A DNA stretch of 64,000 bases. It comes from Hsuehochloa calcarea. Lineage: Eukaryota > Streptophyta > Magnoliopsida > Poales > Poaceae. The stretch lies in assembly GCA_036346395.1 (NCBI GenBank), contig CM070604.1:31213662-31277661 (forward strand). Direction: 5' to 3'. The notes beneath the pieces are model-generated. The model was not told where the DNA came from and did not search any database. It saw only the letters and a list, made by a program, of their open reading frames with translations. This document shows positions 1 to 9,625 of this stretch, in pieces. A program made the position numbers and the translations under genes. Position 1 is the first letter of the stretch; the number at the start of each line of letters is the position of its first letter.

Positions 1-764
1 GGCAACGGGGGCATTGAGGCTTATAGAGCACGAGGGGTAGGTGGTAGTGGAGCTCCACGACTGACCGAGGCATCTCGAGCTCTTTGGCAGGGGTGGTAGG
101 GCTAGGCGGTGGTGACAGGCGAGATCAATTGTGGTGGGGATCACAGCGTTGATTTCGGCTCCGGCGTAAGGAGCATGGGAAAGAGGGAGACGAAGCCGGG
201 AATGGAGGAGGGGGTTGAATGCGCGAGAAGAGGGGAAAGTTTTGGCAGCATTTGCGGAGCTCCGGTAGGCACTAATGGCGGACACAGTCGGCGCTGGGAG
301 GAAGAAAGGGATGGGAGGAAGATCTGGCCCAAGGGAGGTTTATTGATTTTTAATGATTTTCTGATTTTAGAAATTGAGTTAATTCAAGATAGCTTCTAGA
401 AAAAAAAAAGTAAATAAAGTTAAAAAATTATGGAAAAATTCAAAGAAATTCCCTGAGTGATTTTGGACATAAGAAAAATAGTTCCAACTTAAAGTTCACT
501 TTTATTTTTTTCACATAAATTATTTTTAATTTATGGAAAATAGGAAAAACCTTTTTAAAATCCAGCAAATTCAAGAAATTAATTGAAATTTTATTTTTCA
601 CCTTAAATCCAATAAAAACCCAGAAAACTCAATAAATTTGACTTTTGACTTTTTAAATCTAGGAAATTCAAGAAAACTAAGAAAACACTTCTAAAACTCA
701 AAATATTCAATAAAATAATAACTTTGTTAATTTTATTTTGGTAACAGTACTTTCGGATGTTGCA
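1..764 (-). mobile_element. CHR-C: chromovirus-like LTR fragment, runs off the window
   Basis: No gene. Read on the minus strand, the segment starts near 764 with TGCAACATCC, close to the TGTAACATCC/TGTAACAGCC starts of the two chromovirus families elsewhere in the window. It then has an AT-rich stretch sharing TTTAAGTTGGAACTATTTT with the CHR-B LTR, a GC-rich stretch, and a CTATAAG TATA-like site near position 20. This order (AT-rich U3, TATA, GC-rich leader) matches the CHR-B LTR. Short ORFs in both strands of this part look like chance frames in GC-rich DNA. The other end and its target duplication lie outside the window, so it could be a solo LTR or part of an element. The boundary at 764 is inferred. 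Confidence 0.5.
20..26 (-). promoter_or_regulatory. TATA-like site of the CHR-C LTR
   Basis: CTATAAG on the minus strand, placed relative to the GC-rich leader as in CHR-B. Functional status is unknown. Confidence 0.35.
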
Positions 765-848
765 GTAGGGGAGCTCAAACCTAGCGAGGGGTAGGCGAAG
801 CCGAGCGCAGTCCCCCATACATTTTCTTGCATGGTTGGTGTGGTTGTA

Positions 849-1353
849 CCGGGGTGTTCGAGCCATACGTGGTGTCCTGTTTTGTGTAAGAGGTGGGAAG
901 AGAAGAGAGGTGAGAGCACAGGGTGATCATTAATGAGTTTTGTGGTATTCTCATCATGTTTTGTTTAGACACATTTGAGCCTTGCGTGGCATCTTTGTTT
1001 CTACACTTCGCCCTCGTGTGGGGTGTCAGTGTGCACCAGGGCATTTAAGCCATGCGCGGTGTTTATCTTTATACACCTCACCCTCGCGTGGAGTGTTAGC
1101 ATGCACTGGGACATGGGCACCATGCGCGGTGTCCTTGTTTATACACTTCGCACTCACGTAGGGCGTCAGTGTGCACCGAGGCATTTGAGCTATATGTAGT
1201 GTCTTTGTTTATACACTATGCACTACCGTGGGGCATTAGCGTGCACCGGGGTGTTTGACCATGTGTTGTGTCTTTGTTTATACACTTCGACCTCGCATGG
1301 GGTGTCAATGTGCACTGTGGCATTTGAGCCATATGCGTTGTCTTTGGCCATCG
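849..1353. repeat. Degenerate ~70-bp tandem repeat (about six units)
   Basis: The landmark ATACACTTCG or a variant recurs at about 1001, 1071, 1141, 1211 and 1280, giving a period of 69-70 bp. Each unit also contains GTGCACCGGGGCATTTGAGC-like and ATGCGCGGTGTCTTTGTTTA-like segments. A partial unit is visible at 849-880. Units differ by several substitutions each. The array lies downstream of Tat pol on the minus strand. No coding function is apparent. Confidence 0.85.
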
Positions 1354-1489
1354 TGTTGGGCCCCTCATTATACTTTTTTTTTGATCGAGGTGATATGCTA
1401 AAATATGTACATGGTGTATGATTACATGCTTCGGCTCGACCGTGGGGCCTCGAGGCTTTTGTCCGGGTGCAACTAGATTTTACCAGAGG

Positions 1490-1879
1490 ATTTCATCTTG
1501 GGGCGAAACCCATAGTGCTACTAGGGTAGAACTTGCGAAGTCTTTTGGCATTCCATGTGTGGTCCACTGGGTCTCTGTCCATCATGGCGAGGTAGTACAC
1601 ACCCGCACTTGTCCTGCGGGTGATAATGTATGGGCCTTCCCACTCGGACTCCAGCTCCCCTACTGCGTTGGTCTTGGCTGTGTGTTTGAGCACCATGTCG
1701 CTTGGACGTATGACTCATAGCCTGACCTTCTTGCTGTATGATGCTGCAATTCCATTCGCATACCTTGTCATCATGCGATGGCTTGTAGTTCATGCCCTCG
1801 ATGAGGTCAAGGGATATTGCCGCTCTGCGGGAGCTAGCTGCGCCTGGGAGCAGAAGGAGCTTGCTACGAGCTCACCCGG
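1490..1879 (-). pseudogene. Tat-like integrase C-terminal region, broken
   Basis: The minus-strand frame at 1493-1696 reads through GELESEWEGPY, RRTSAGVYYLA and WNAKRLRKFYP, which are hallmark end-of-pol motifs of plant Tat-lineage Ty3/gypsy polyproteins. Upstream (1697-1879) the frame is lost to at least one frameshift, but the sequence continues the integrase core encoded at 62485 onward on the minus strand. The gene is split by the SIRE-A insertion and cannot be functional. The lineage call rests on motif recognition, not on a search. Confidence 0.75.
1875..1879. repeat. Target site duplication of SIRE-A (left copy, CCCGG)
   Basis: CCCGG at 1875-1879 directly precedes TGAAAGCATC, and the same CCCGG follows ...CCTACA at 62485-62489. 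Confidence 0.95.
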
Positions 1880-2316
1880 TGAAAGCATCTAGGCCCCTAA
1901 AAATGTGTTTTTGGTAATTAATGGCATTATGTGAATATGGGACTAATATGTTTGTTGAAGTGACTACAAGGCATAGTCCTAGATGACAAAGTCAAATCAA
2001 GGAGCTGCATGTCAAAGAATGTCAAGAAGATGGAGTTTATCTCAAGGGCAAGGTACAAATAGACTATGACCCATTTTGGATTTTACCGGTCTTTGGAGTA
2101 TGGAGGAAGACCGGATTTTAGGATAAATATCGTACTATTAAGGGGGAGCTTGTCTAGTAGCTTGAAAGCACTTCATTATGCCTTTGGATCAACTTAGGAT
2201 CATGCATGCTCTTTTGGTCTGGTTTCAAAACCAAAATCTTTTCTCAAGATCTGAAATCGGAAGTTCGGCGTTATTCTTTGCGGAACTTTCGCTATCTTGA
2301 ATCTTCCAAATGTTTG
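1880..2316 (+). repeat. SIRE-A 5' LTR, first part
   Basis: It aligns with 61030-61466 of the 3' LTR with a few substitutions. It stops at GTTTG (2312-2316), where SIRE-B is inserted. It contains the first copies of the GGAA-N-TTCC motif near 2260-2295 and an internal AAGGGGGAGC tract near 2141. No gene. Confidence 0.95.
2312..2316. repeat. Target site duplication of SIRE-B (left copy, GTTTG)
   Basis: GTTTG here and GTTCG at 40525-40529 flank SIRE-B. The intact 3' LTR of SIRE-A reads GTTTG once at this site, so the right copy has one T-to-C change. Confidence 0.88.
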
Positions 2317-2524
2317 TGTTGGACCGAAAAGGCGACTAGAGGGGGGGTGAATAGGAGCACGCTCACTTTTTCCCAAATAATAAATTCAACACAATTTCAC
2401 TCCAATAGCTATTAGGAAGCTATGAAGATCAATATACGATCTGTGGAAGACTAGTATTGAATCCAATTAAATCCCCTAAGCAAAATAACAAAATCAACTA
2501 AGATTGCAAAATCTCAAAGCAAGG

Positions 2525-2645
2525 GCGGTCTGACCTCTGGACCCAACCGGTTGGACCGATTGCCGGGCGGTCTGACCGCTGTTGTACTGGCGGTCGGACC
2601 GCTCCAAAATCGGTCTGACCGGTGATGACGGGCGGTCCGACCGCC
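2525..2645. repeat. Odd-palindrome cluster 1 of the SIRE-B LTR
   Basis: About six copies or near-copies of CGGTC-N-GACCG occur within about 120 bp (near 2526, 2547, 2570, 2591, 2611 and 2632). The centre base varies (T, G or C). Each is a 5+1+5 palindrome. The counterpart in the other LTR is at 9841-9962. Such palindrome-rich modules are known from Sirevirus LTRs; a role in binding or methylation is inferred. Confidence 0.85.
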
Positions 2646-3237
2646 GACTCGAACCGATCCGCAACAAGAAAATCGGCCGATGGCGAAGTTGCAATTAGGT
2701 CAAACTTTTGATTCTCAACTCCAAACTTTACGAAACTTTGCACACACCTTCTCTATGCTATTGAGGACCTATTCCAATCGAATATTATGTAATTCTTGGA
2801 TAGATCCTGAACAATTGCCAATTGATTAACAGAAGGTCTAAAACCGGGCAAGAACGAAAACTTGATCCTAATGCTTGTTCGTGAGTGATTGATGATCAAG
2901 ATGATTGTAGATAGATTCACACATATCACAGCAAGCTAATTCACATGAAAGAATCAATCACAAACTCGCGGATCAAAGAAAGCCCTAAAATCACGAAATT
3001 GAAAGCAAGAACGAAAAGAGACTTATCTCAAGCAAACCTTGCATAGATTAAGAACGTGATCGTTGCTGGATTACACCCACACCATCATGGATCAGTGGTC
3101 AATCCAAGATCACGAAATTCACCTCAAACCATGAAAAGCCCTAGCCTCCACCTCAAGTCCCCCTAAGCCAATTAGGGTTTGAAAGCAACAAAAGAGGTGA
3201 AAAACAGCGAGAGAGAGGGTGCAGCCCCCACCTCCAC

Positions 3238-3247
3238 CTATTTATAG
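3238..3247 (-). promoter_or_regulatory. TATA-like site in the SIRE-B 3' LTR
   Basis: CTATAAATAG on the minus strand. The same site lies at 39626-39635 in the 5' LTR. It is the best TATA candidate in the LTR. Confidence 0.55.
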
Positions 3248-3683
3248 TGGAGGCCTAGAACTCTCTAGGGTTTGACTCAATTGGGCTCCCATTAAGGCCC
3301 ACTAACAAACGGGTCACACACGCACGCTTCGCAAAGCGTCGTCTTTAACTTTTGACCTAAACCGCTTCACCATGCGCCATGGATTTGCCAATAGGTCACC
3401 CTTGTCCATCTTGTGTCACGCTTGAGTCGTTGACCTCACCCGGCATCGTCGATCGTTCTGGACCTCAACTCTCCAAGTCTAGTCCCGATTCTCCTCACCG
3501 TTGACCGTCGTTGACCACCAAGTAACCTGCACAACCATAGACAAGCAAACACGAATTCGGGAACAAATTCTTCACAACTTGACCCATGTTAGTCAAAACA
3601 TGCATCATGCAAATCATATGCCATGAAACCAATGACTTTGACCTAACAAAACAACATCGCCACGAAGTTGGCGGCGTTCAAGT

Positions 3684-4008
3684 CAATCCGGTCGACCGCT
3701 CCATGTGAGCGGTCGGACCGCCTCTTAACGGTCGGACCGCTCCTCGTGAGCGGTCGGACCGCCCTAAGACTTAGCCGAAATTCATGCCACGAAATTCGAA
3801 ACCTTCGAAATTAAAACGAATAGAACTTCTTCTGGAGACTCCAAAATTACGAGACCAAGTGCATTGGGATCCCTCACTTGCCTACAACACCTATTTTTGG
3901 CCCACTGTTTTGACCACTTTTAGATCACGATCGGTCCGATCGCCGCACATGGCGGTCCGACCGATTTGGGACCGTCGGACCGCCGTGCTAGGACGGTCGG
4001 ACCGCCTG
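3684..4008. repeat. Odd-palindrome cluster 2 of the SIRE-B LTR
   Basis: About eight further CGGTC-N-GACCG copies or near-copies occur, for example near 3711, 3729, 3750, 3930, 3952, 3971 and 3993. The counterpart in the other LTR is at 40076-40413. In element orientation this cluster lies in U3, upstream of the TATA-like site. Confidence 0.85.
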
Positions 4009-4118
4009 TCGAGAATGCACGTAGCTTTGTCGAAAACTCGTGAAACGACAAACCGTAAACACCATTGCCAATTGTCACATCATCCTAAGATCTGGAGCAT
4101 ATTCCCATGATATCCACA

Positions 4119-4570
4119 ATCTCCCCCTTGCTGAACACATTGGCAATTATCCAGAAAATGAAGTAAGAGGTTTGAAAACGAGTTTACTCGCAGTTTTCGC
4201 ACAAAGGCAACTTGGTCCATAAGCAAGAAAAAGCAATGTAAATGACCAAGCTGGCATCAGAATAGTATAGGCATGTGAGACAAGGCAAAAGAAAGCATAA
4301 AAACTTTGATTTCCAGAAAAAGGTCAAAATTCTCACATGAGGTCCATATGAAAGAACAATTGTTCAATTGACCTATGATCATTGTGAGGATAAAAGGATG
4401 CAATTCAGGTTCAGAATATTCAATAAGACAATAATAATGCAACTCAAGAACCCCCCCTCACTATGATCCTCAAATTGCAAAAATTTTTAAATTTTCAGTT
4501 TCTCCCCCTTTGTATAATCTTCTCCCCCAACAATGAAATACCTTCTCATTAACACAACTTCTCCCCCTTT
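4119..4570 (-). other. SIRE-B multiple polypurine tracts
   Basis: On the plus strand, CTCCCCCTT-type tracts occur at 4119-4132 (directly beside the LTR, so the primer tract proper), 4501-4511, 4520-4529 and 4559-4570, with another at 5903-5911. Repeated AAGGGGGAG tracts upstream of the 3' LTR are a signature of Sireviruses. Confidence 0.85.
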
Positions 4571-5869
4571 GACAATGGATTCATCAAGGAATCACGCCTT
4601 CCTCTCATCCAGAGATAACAAATATAGAATAAGGAAAGAAGCAAAAACAAAAGAAGCATAAAGAGGAGTATGCATGAGGTGCAATGGAGTGGCTTCATTT
4701 TTGTATTTTTTTTTTAATTTTTGATTACAAGAAGCTTTGGAGATTACCCAAAAGAACAAGCTAGTATCTCTAATATTGCACAAACAGCATATCAAGCCTG
4801 ACAGCGCTAGCAAGATCATGGTAAGACATATATATCAAAGCTAAGCACAAAGGCTCAAAAGGAAAGCAGTAGATTTGATCAATTTAAGCAACGCTTCAAA
4901 TTCAGCAAGTTCATCAACAGGGATCCTAAAATGAAATTGGCCATGTCAAAATGTCAAAGTGAGATCAAAAATCTAACAAAGACCACATTAAGAGTCAATC
5001 AGGTCCTGTATTGAATCATTTCGCTCAATCTTTTTGTAAATGCCCATTTGTCAACATTTTTCTCATATGCATTGAATATTGAAGTTGACTAATGATCTAA
5101 CTTAGTGACAAGATCCTGGACTAGGAGCCATCCACAAACTCATCCTAAGCTTCGACCAAAAGTTGATTAAAGGTATATCTTAGTAAAGAAGATCCTGGAC
5201 TAGGAGCCATCCACAAACTCTTTCTAAGCTTCTACCAGGGCGACAAATCTTGAGGTTCATGTCATTTCTGACAAGCAGTCCCCATGAGATCGTCTAGTTC
5301 ATCAAACTATCTCCAAGTTCATGTCATTTGACAAGCAGTCTCGTAAGAATAGTTTGGCACAATTTAAGCATAAGACAATCTTGATTTTCATTTTTCACAT
5401 GAGCAGTTTTAGAATCTCAAGAACACACAAGCTCAAGTAATGGTCAATTTTAGATCAAAGAGCTAACAAAGCAATTCTGACAGGGCCAATGTCACAAGAG
5501 GAGCACTAATTGCGCAACTCGCTAAAACATCCACAAATTGCAATTTCTTAGTTCGAGTTGTTTTAAGGTTCTAGCTCATATGGCAAAGACTTAGCTACAC
5601 ATGTAAAAGCATGATAATTTTAGCAAGTCAAAGTACTAGACATGACATTGAGCAAGAATTGAAATACAAAAGCTCCAAAGGGTAATAGGCAAAGCTTCAT
5701 CAATTTTAAAAGATAAGCAGAAAATCTTATATTACAATGCATCTTTTGGATTTTTCATACCACTTTGTATTTTTCATATGAATGCAATATGATACAATGA
5801 GATGCAATAAAAGCCTAAAAACCTAAAAAGTTCAAAAGATCACTAAGTTCGGAAAAGAACAATAAAAGA
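4571..5869 (-). other. SIRE-B 3' noncoding region between RNase H and the PPTs
   Basis: AT-rich sequence with no credible ORF on either strand. In the related SIRE-A this position holds an extra ORF; here I see no trace of it. It holds two short direct duplications, listed separately. Confidence 0.6.
5107..5340. repeat. Two adjacent short direct duplications
   Basis: A ~31-bp segment starting AGATCCTGGACTAGGAGCC occurs at about 5111 and 5190 (offset 79). Just beyond, a ~23-bp segment starting GTTCATGTCATTT occurs at about 5255 and 5317 (offset 62). Each pair is nearly identical, so both look like local tandem duplications. Confidence 0.85.
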
Positions 5870-6145
5870 TCAAAAGAACAAGGAAAGATCAGAAAAGATC
5901 AAACTCCCCCTCAAACCAACCCATAGGGATAAATTACCCCTAACTCGCTTCTCAAGGTGGAAAACCTGGTTTGATCTAAAGGCTTGGTGAGAATATCGCC
6001 AATTGAGCTTGGACTCTCTGAAGTGCATCACAATATCTCCTTTTTCAACATGATCTTTAAGGAAGTGAAAGCGAATGTCTATGTGCTTAGTCCTAGAATG
6101 TTGCAATCGGGTTTTTAGCAATATTAATAGCGGACATGTTATCAC
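5870..6145 (-). pseudogene. SIRE-B RNase H C-terminal remnant
   Basis: The minus-strand frame contains LQHSRTKHIDIRFHFLKDHV, the conserved end of copia RNase H (compare the intact SIRE-A version near 58050). The frame then drifts into unrelated residues. It is separated from the RT ORF by frameshifts and missing sequence, so the central RNase H with its catalytic acidic residues is not readable here. Confidence 0.8.
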
Positions 6146-6338
6146 GAGAAAAGAGGAACACTAGCAAAGTTTAACCCATAATCTTTCAAAGTGGTCGTCA
6201 TCCACAAAATCAGCTCTGACAACTAGCGTGCCTACATACTCCGCTTCAAAGAGTGGATTGTGCAATGTAAGACCGCTTCCTAGAAGACCAAGATACAAGA
6301 GAAGTGCCTAGGAAGTGACAGTGCACGAGGTACTCTTC

Positions 6339-7751
6339 CTATCTAATCGACGACCCATAAAATCGAATCAAAAACCCTAATGGACAAAGTGAAGAGCATG
6401 AATACCAAATGCCATATAAGAGGGTAGAGTGTAAATACGAATATAAACTTAACGGCTTGGCGATGGGAAGTTCTCGGAGGCGCTGAAATCTTGCACAAAG
6501 GCATACAGTGAAGTGAATGTCGGTCTCGAGGCCGTCAAATACGAGAAGGAGCCGATCATCTTTGCGGTACTCGCGTTGATCCACGACTTCTCCTTCCTCA
6601 TCTGGATCCAAAACAGTCGAGGTTGCCGTGGGAGTGGAAATTGGCTTGCAGTCACCCATGTTGAAGCGTTTGAGTAGATCTTTAGTGTACTTGGTCTGAT
6701 GGATGAAAGTTCCTTCCTTGCATTGCTTGATTTGGAGTCCCAAAAAGTAATTAAGTTCTCCCATCATACTCATCTCAAATTCCCTGAACATAGTCTCAGA
6801 AAAACTGGAAACAAGAGCATTAGAGGAACCACCAAAAATAATATCATCCACGTAAATTTGAGCAAGCAGGAAGTCATTGTCACGCCTAAGAATGAATAGA
6901 GTTTTATCCACTTTACCCATCTCAAAATTATTTTTAAGCAAGAAGGTCTTAAGTCTATCATACCAGGCTCTAGGGGCTTGTTTAAGACCATACAAGGCTT
7001 TGGATAACTTGAAAACACAATTTGGATACTTGGGATCCTCAAAACCAGGGGGTTGCTTAACATACACTTCCTCCTCTATGAAAGCATTTAAGAATGCACT
7101 TTTAACATCCATCTGATATAATTTAAAACCTTTTGATGCAGCAAATGCGAGCAAAATGTGAATGGCTTCTAGTCTAGCAACAGGAGCAAATGTCTCATCA
7201 AAATCTAACCCCTCAACTTGGCTGAAACCTTGAGCTACCAATCTGGCTTTGTTTCTAACCACAGAACCATCCTCACCTTGTTTATTCTTGAACACCCAAC
7301 GGGTTCCTATAACATTATGACCACTAGGAGGTTCTACTAGGTTCCAAACTTTGTTTCTTTCAAAATTCTCTAACTCCTCATGCATGGCATTTACCCAGCT
7401 AGAATCAGATAAAGCATGTGATATATCGCGGGGTTCGAAAGAAGCAACAAAAGCCGAATGAGAGTAGAGATTTGGATCATTATACCTGGAGCGAGTGACT
7501 CGCTCATGTAGATTACCTATTATCTGATCCGGAGGATGCTGTCTCTGAATGCGAAGTGGAGCACCCGGGTGAGATATCGTTTCTTCGACCTCCGCAGGTA
7601 CTGCTGATGATGATGATGCAGCATGAGCCTCAACTGAAGGTGAAGTAGACGTAGCAGGTTCTTGTATCAATATGGGCGCCTCAGCAGCAGTAGATGAAGG
7701 AATGATATCAGCTTCGTCCTCATCTTCCTCCACAAAAATGCTCTCTGTCAC
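6339..7751 (-). pseudogene. SIRE-B reverse transcriptase, open but truncated at its 3' end
   Basis: The 470-residue frame begins in the acidic linker that normally follows integrase. It continues through the copia RT: NAMHEELENF (about 121-130), ARLVAQGFSQVEGLDFDETF, the first catalytic Asp in QMDVKSAF (about 215) and the YVDD box at about 300-303, then LNYFLGLQIKQ. From about residue 385 the frame is lost; a neighbouring frame (6449-6655) carries the continuation. With integrase deleted upstream and RNase H broken downstream, no complete pol can be made. The RT domain itself has no stop. Confidence 0.88.
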
Positions 7752-8074
7752 CTATGAATCATCTGTAGCAATTGATCTAGCTCCAGAGCTAGTCTCATCA
7801 AAAGTGACATTACAAGTCTCCTAAGCTTGTTCACAAGAGCGACATCCTTTAGGATGAATTTGTTGTTCACCCTAATTGATCCTGTTCCTTCAATTCGCCC
7901 TTGTGTATCATCTCCAAAGGTGATGAAGTCATCACCTGTTGCCCGCGTGAAAGAGGTAAACCATCTTGAGTTTTCGGTCATGTGGTGTGAACACCCGAAG
8001 TCAACGAACCACGTGTTCTTCCCCTTTCCACGGTAATCCTGAAAATCAAGGAACAGAAGAACGATGTGTCTCAA
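7748..8074 (-). pseudogene. SIRE-B protease, joined to the post-integrase linker by a deletion
   Basis: The frame contains WFVDFGCSHHMT (copia protease region; the usual D-S-G triad reads D-F-G), then ITFGDDTQGRIEGTGSI and KFILKDVALV. At about 7818-7830 it jumps straight to sequence that normally lies after integrase. The residues after that point are out of frame relative to the linker continuing at 7751. All integrase zinc-finger and DDE motifs are absent. Confidence 0.82.
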
Positions 8075-8471
8075 TCATCAAGGTTAGATAAACAAGATTT
8101 AGGAATCGATCTTGAGACACACGTCTGAAAGGAGTATACAAACCAGAAGTACTATCCTTGATTTTATCTAGAATTCTGTTATGAGCAATGTTTAAATTAA
8201 CATGGGAATTAAAGCATCGGTGGTCGACCGGCGTTGTCTTGTGATCGATCGGCGACCAAATCGGTCGACTGCCGGTGACTACCGGTGATCGGACCGTGAC
8301 TGAAGAACATGAGAATTAGGATATGTAGAAACATAATGATTAGCATGTGGGAAAAATCCTAATCGAGTTTATTCCTTTCGGTGTTACCATGTCTCATAAA
8401 AGCTCTAGGTTGCTGAATGAAATTCTATCAAGATTTTTCCTATCATTTTCAACCTCGCCAACAGAATTCAA
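8075..8471 (-). other. SIRE-B gag-protease spacer with CGGTC/GACCG-like motifs
   Basis: No ORF. At 8215-8300 there are several GGTCGACCGG, CGATCGG and ATCGGACCG motifs resembling the LTR odd palindromes. The rest shows nothing else recognisable. Confidence 0.5.
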
Positions 8472-9565
8472 TCAAATGCCCACCTTTCTTGCAATAAGTG
8501 CAATGGTACTTGGTACCACTAGAAGAAGCACCATTTGAATTAATACAAGGTTGGGCAAAACTGCAGATTTAAAAGATGTTTTTGCAGGTTGGGTTTTGAA
8601 TTCAATTAAACCTTTTTCCAAGACTTGAATGACTTTTGGGTTTGAATTGTCTTGAAAAGAATTGAATCCTAAACCTTTCTTGTTATAAGGAGTTTTAGAC
8701 TTGTCAAGAATCATGTTTAATTGTTTCTTACCTTTAGAAAATTTCTCTAATGTATCATGAAGGTAAGCATTTTCTTTTCTCAAGTTAACACAAGCATCAC
8801 AAGTTTTATCCATAGATTTCTCCTTATATAAAGCAATTTCAAGCTTAAGAGCGGAACAAGAAGCACAAGTAGTATTTTCAATATTGTCCTTAAGCTTAGC
8901 ATATTTGACTCTAGCAGCTTCTAAGATATTTTTGATTTCACGTTCTTTTTCTAAACATGAAGTGCAAGGGTTAGAATCAAACACATCAAAAGCAATCAAT
9001 TTACTAGATTCTAAACATTTTTCACAAGGAGCACTTTTAATTTCATTTAGTTCAGATCTAGCATTCTCAAGTTGTTGAACAGAAATATTATGAGTAGATT
9101 GTAACTTGGTAATTTCTGAATGCATAGCATGACAAGATAAACATTCATCAGGTTCAAAAGTCTTAGCATTTTTAAGCTCTACTTTCAGTTTGTTAATCTT
9201 TAACTCTAATTTCTTATTTTTTGTCATGACAAATTCTAGCGCTTCATCTTGACTAAGCAATTGCTCAACTATAGAATCATATTTAGCAGAAAGTTCATCA
9301 TAAGAAAAAGATACTTCATCATCATCAATGTCATCAGTGTCAGCCATGAAGCACATGCCAGTGAAGTCTTTGGCCTTCCCTTTCTTTTTGCCTTGAGGGA
9401 TCTCCTCCTCGTTGTCCTCCTCACTCACGGAATCCACATCGCTCAAGGATTGATCCTCAAAAGCGGCAAGGACCCGGTGAGCGGCCTTCACAAGCTTATT
9501 AGCCTCTACTAAACCGCATATTCGTGCCCATCGAAGATATGCGGTTTAGTAGAAAACTTATCCAT
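8472..9565 (-). pseudogene. SIRE-B gag remnant with five CxxC pairs and a frameshifted zinc knuckle
   Basis: The main minus-strand frame (8472-9491, 339 residues) is the C-terminal half of a copia Gag: an acidic stretch (about 17-60), then a long charged probable coiled coil (about 65-260) with CxxC pairs near residues 117, 156, 176, 209 and 231. A zinc knuckle (CTYCKKGGHLIEFC) lies just beyond in a shifted frame near 8470-8520. The gag start (ATG at 9563-9565, MDKFSTKPHIFDG) is present, but after 17 codons it runs into a hairpin and a stop. The N-terminal Gag domain is deleted. Confidence 0.8.
9505..9553. repeat. Perfect 17-bp inverted repeat (hairpin) at the gag deletion
   Basis: TCTACTAAACCGCATAT at 9505-9521 and its exact complement ATATGCGGTTTAGTAGA at 9537-9553 flank a 15-base loop. 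One arm encodes the genuine Gag start; the other is an inverted copy at the point where the Gag N-terminal domain is missing. Confidence 0.95.
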
Positions 9566-9611
9566 CACCTAAAGTTCAGTGACCGGTTAAGATCAAGAGT
9601 GAACTAACCGG

Positions 9612-9623
9612 GCTCTGATACCA
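9612..9623 (-). other. SIRE-B primer-binding site (initiator Met tRNA)
   Basis: TGGTATCAGAGC on the minus strand, two bases inside the LTR edge at 9626. It is complementary to the 3' end of initiator methionyl-tRNA. Confidence 0.92.
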
Positions 9624-9625
9624 CT

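Larger units (their letters stand above)
765..1879 (-). mobile_element. Tat-like Ty3/gypsy element, left fragment (3' end of pol and downstream)
   Basis: In minus-strand order this part carries the integrase C-terminus (1490-1879) and then noncoding DNA with a 70-bp tandem repeat. It continues the fragment at 62485-64000: the minus-strand reading runs from integrase core at 62485 into 1879 once SIRE-A and one CCCGG copy are removed. The element therefore predates SIRE-A. Confidence 0.8.
2317..4118 (-). repeat. SIRE-B 3' LTR (1802 bp)
   Basis: On the plus strand it runs from TGTTGGACCG to GATATCCACA. It matches 9626-10464 plus 39532-40524 almost base for base. It contains two clusters of an 11-bp odd palindrome and a TATA-like site. 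The short ORFs overlapping the clusters arise from the repeats and are not genes. Confidence 0.95.

Noticed and set aside
849..1353. Centromeric satellite or CRISPR-like array
   Set aside because: A period of 70 bp with degenerate contiguous units and no unique spacers; it sits inside a Tat element. No match to the ~155-bp type satellite I know from rice centromeres.
975..1421. ORFs of 67-74 residues over the 70-bp repeat
   Set aside because: They are chance frames of the tandem repeat and change frame between units.
2498..2743. Repeat-rich ORFs on the minus strand with FDLIATSPSADF and VRPP motifs
   Set aside because: They are translations of the CGGTC-N-GACCG palindrome cluster in the SIRE-B LTR.
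2526..4008. Palindromes as transcription terminators or operators of a bacterial type
   Set aside because: The sequence is a plant retrotransposon LTR. The motifs are short clustered odd palindromes, not stem-loops followed by T runs.
6699..7116. Plus-strand ORFs of 66-79 residues
   Set aside because: They are antisense shadows of the SIRE-B reverse transcriptase.
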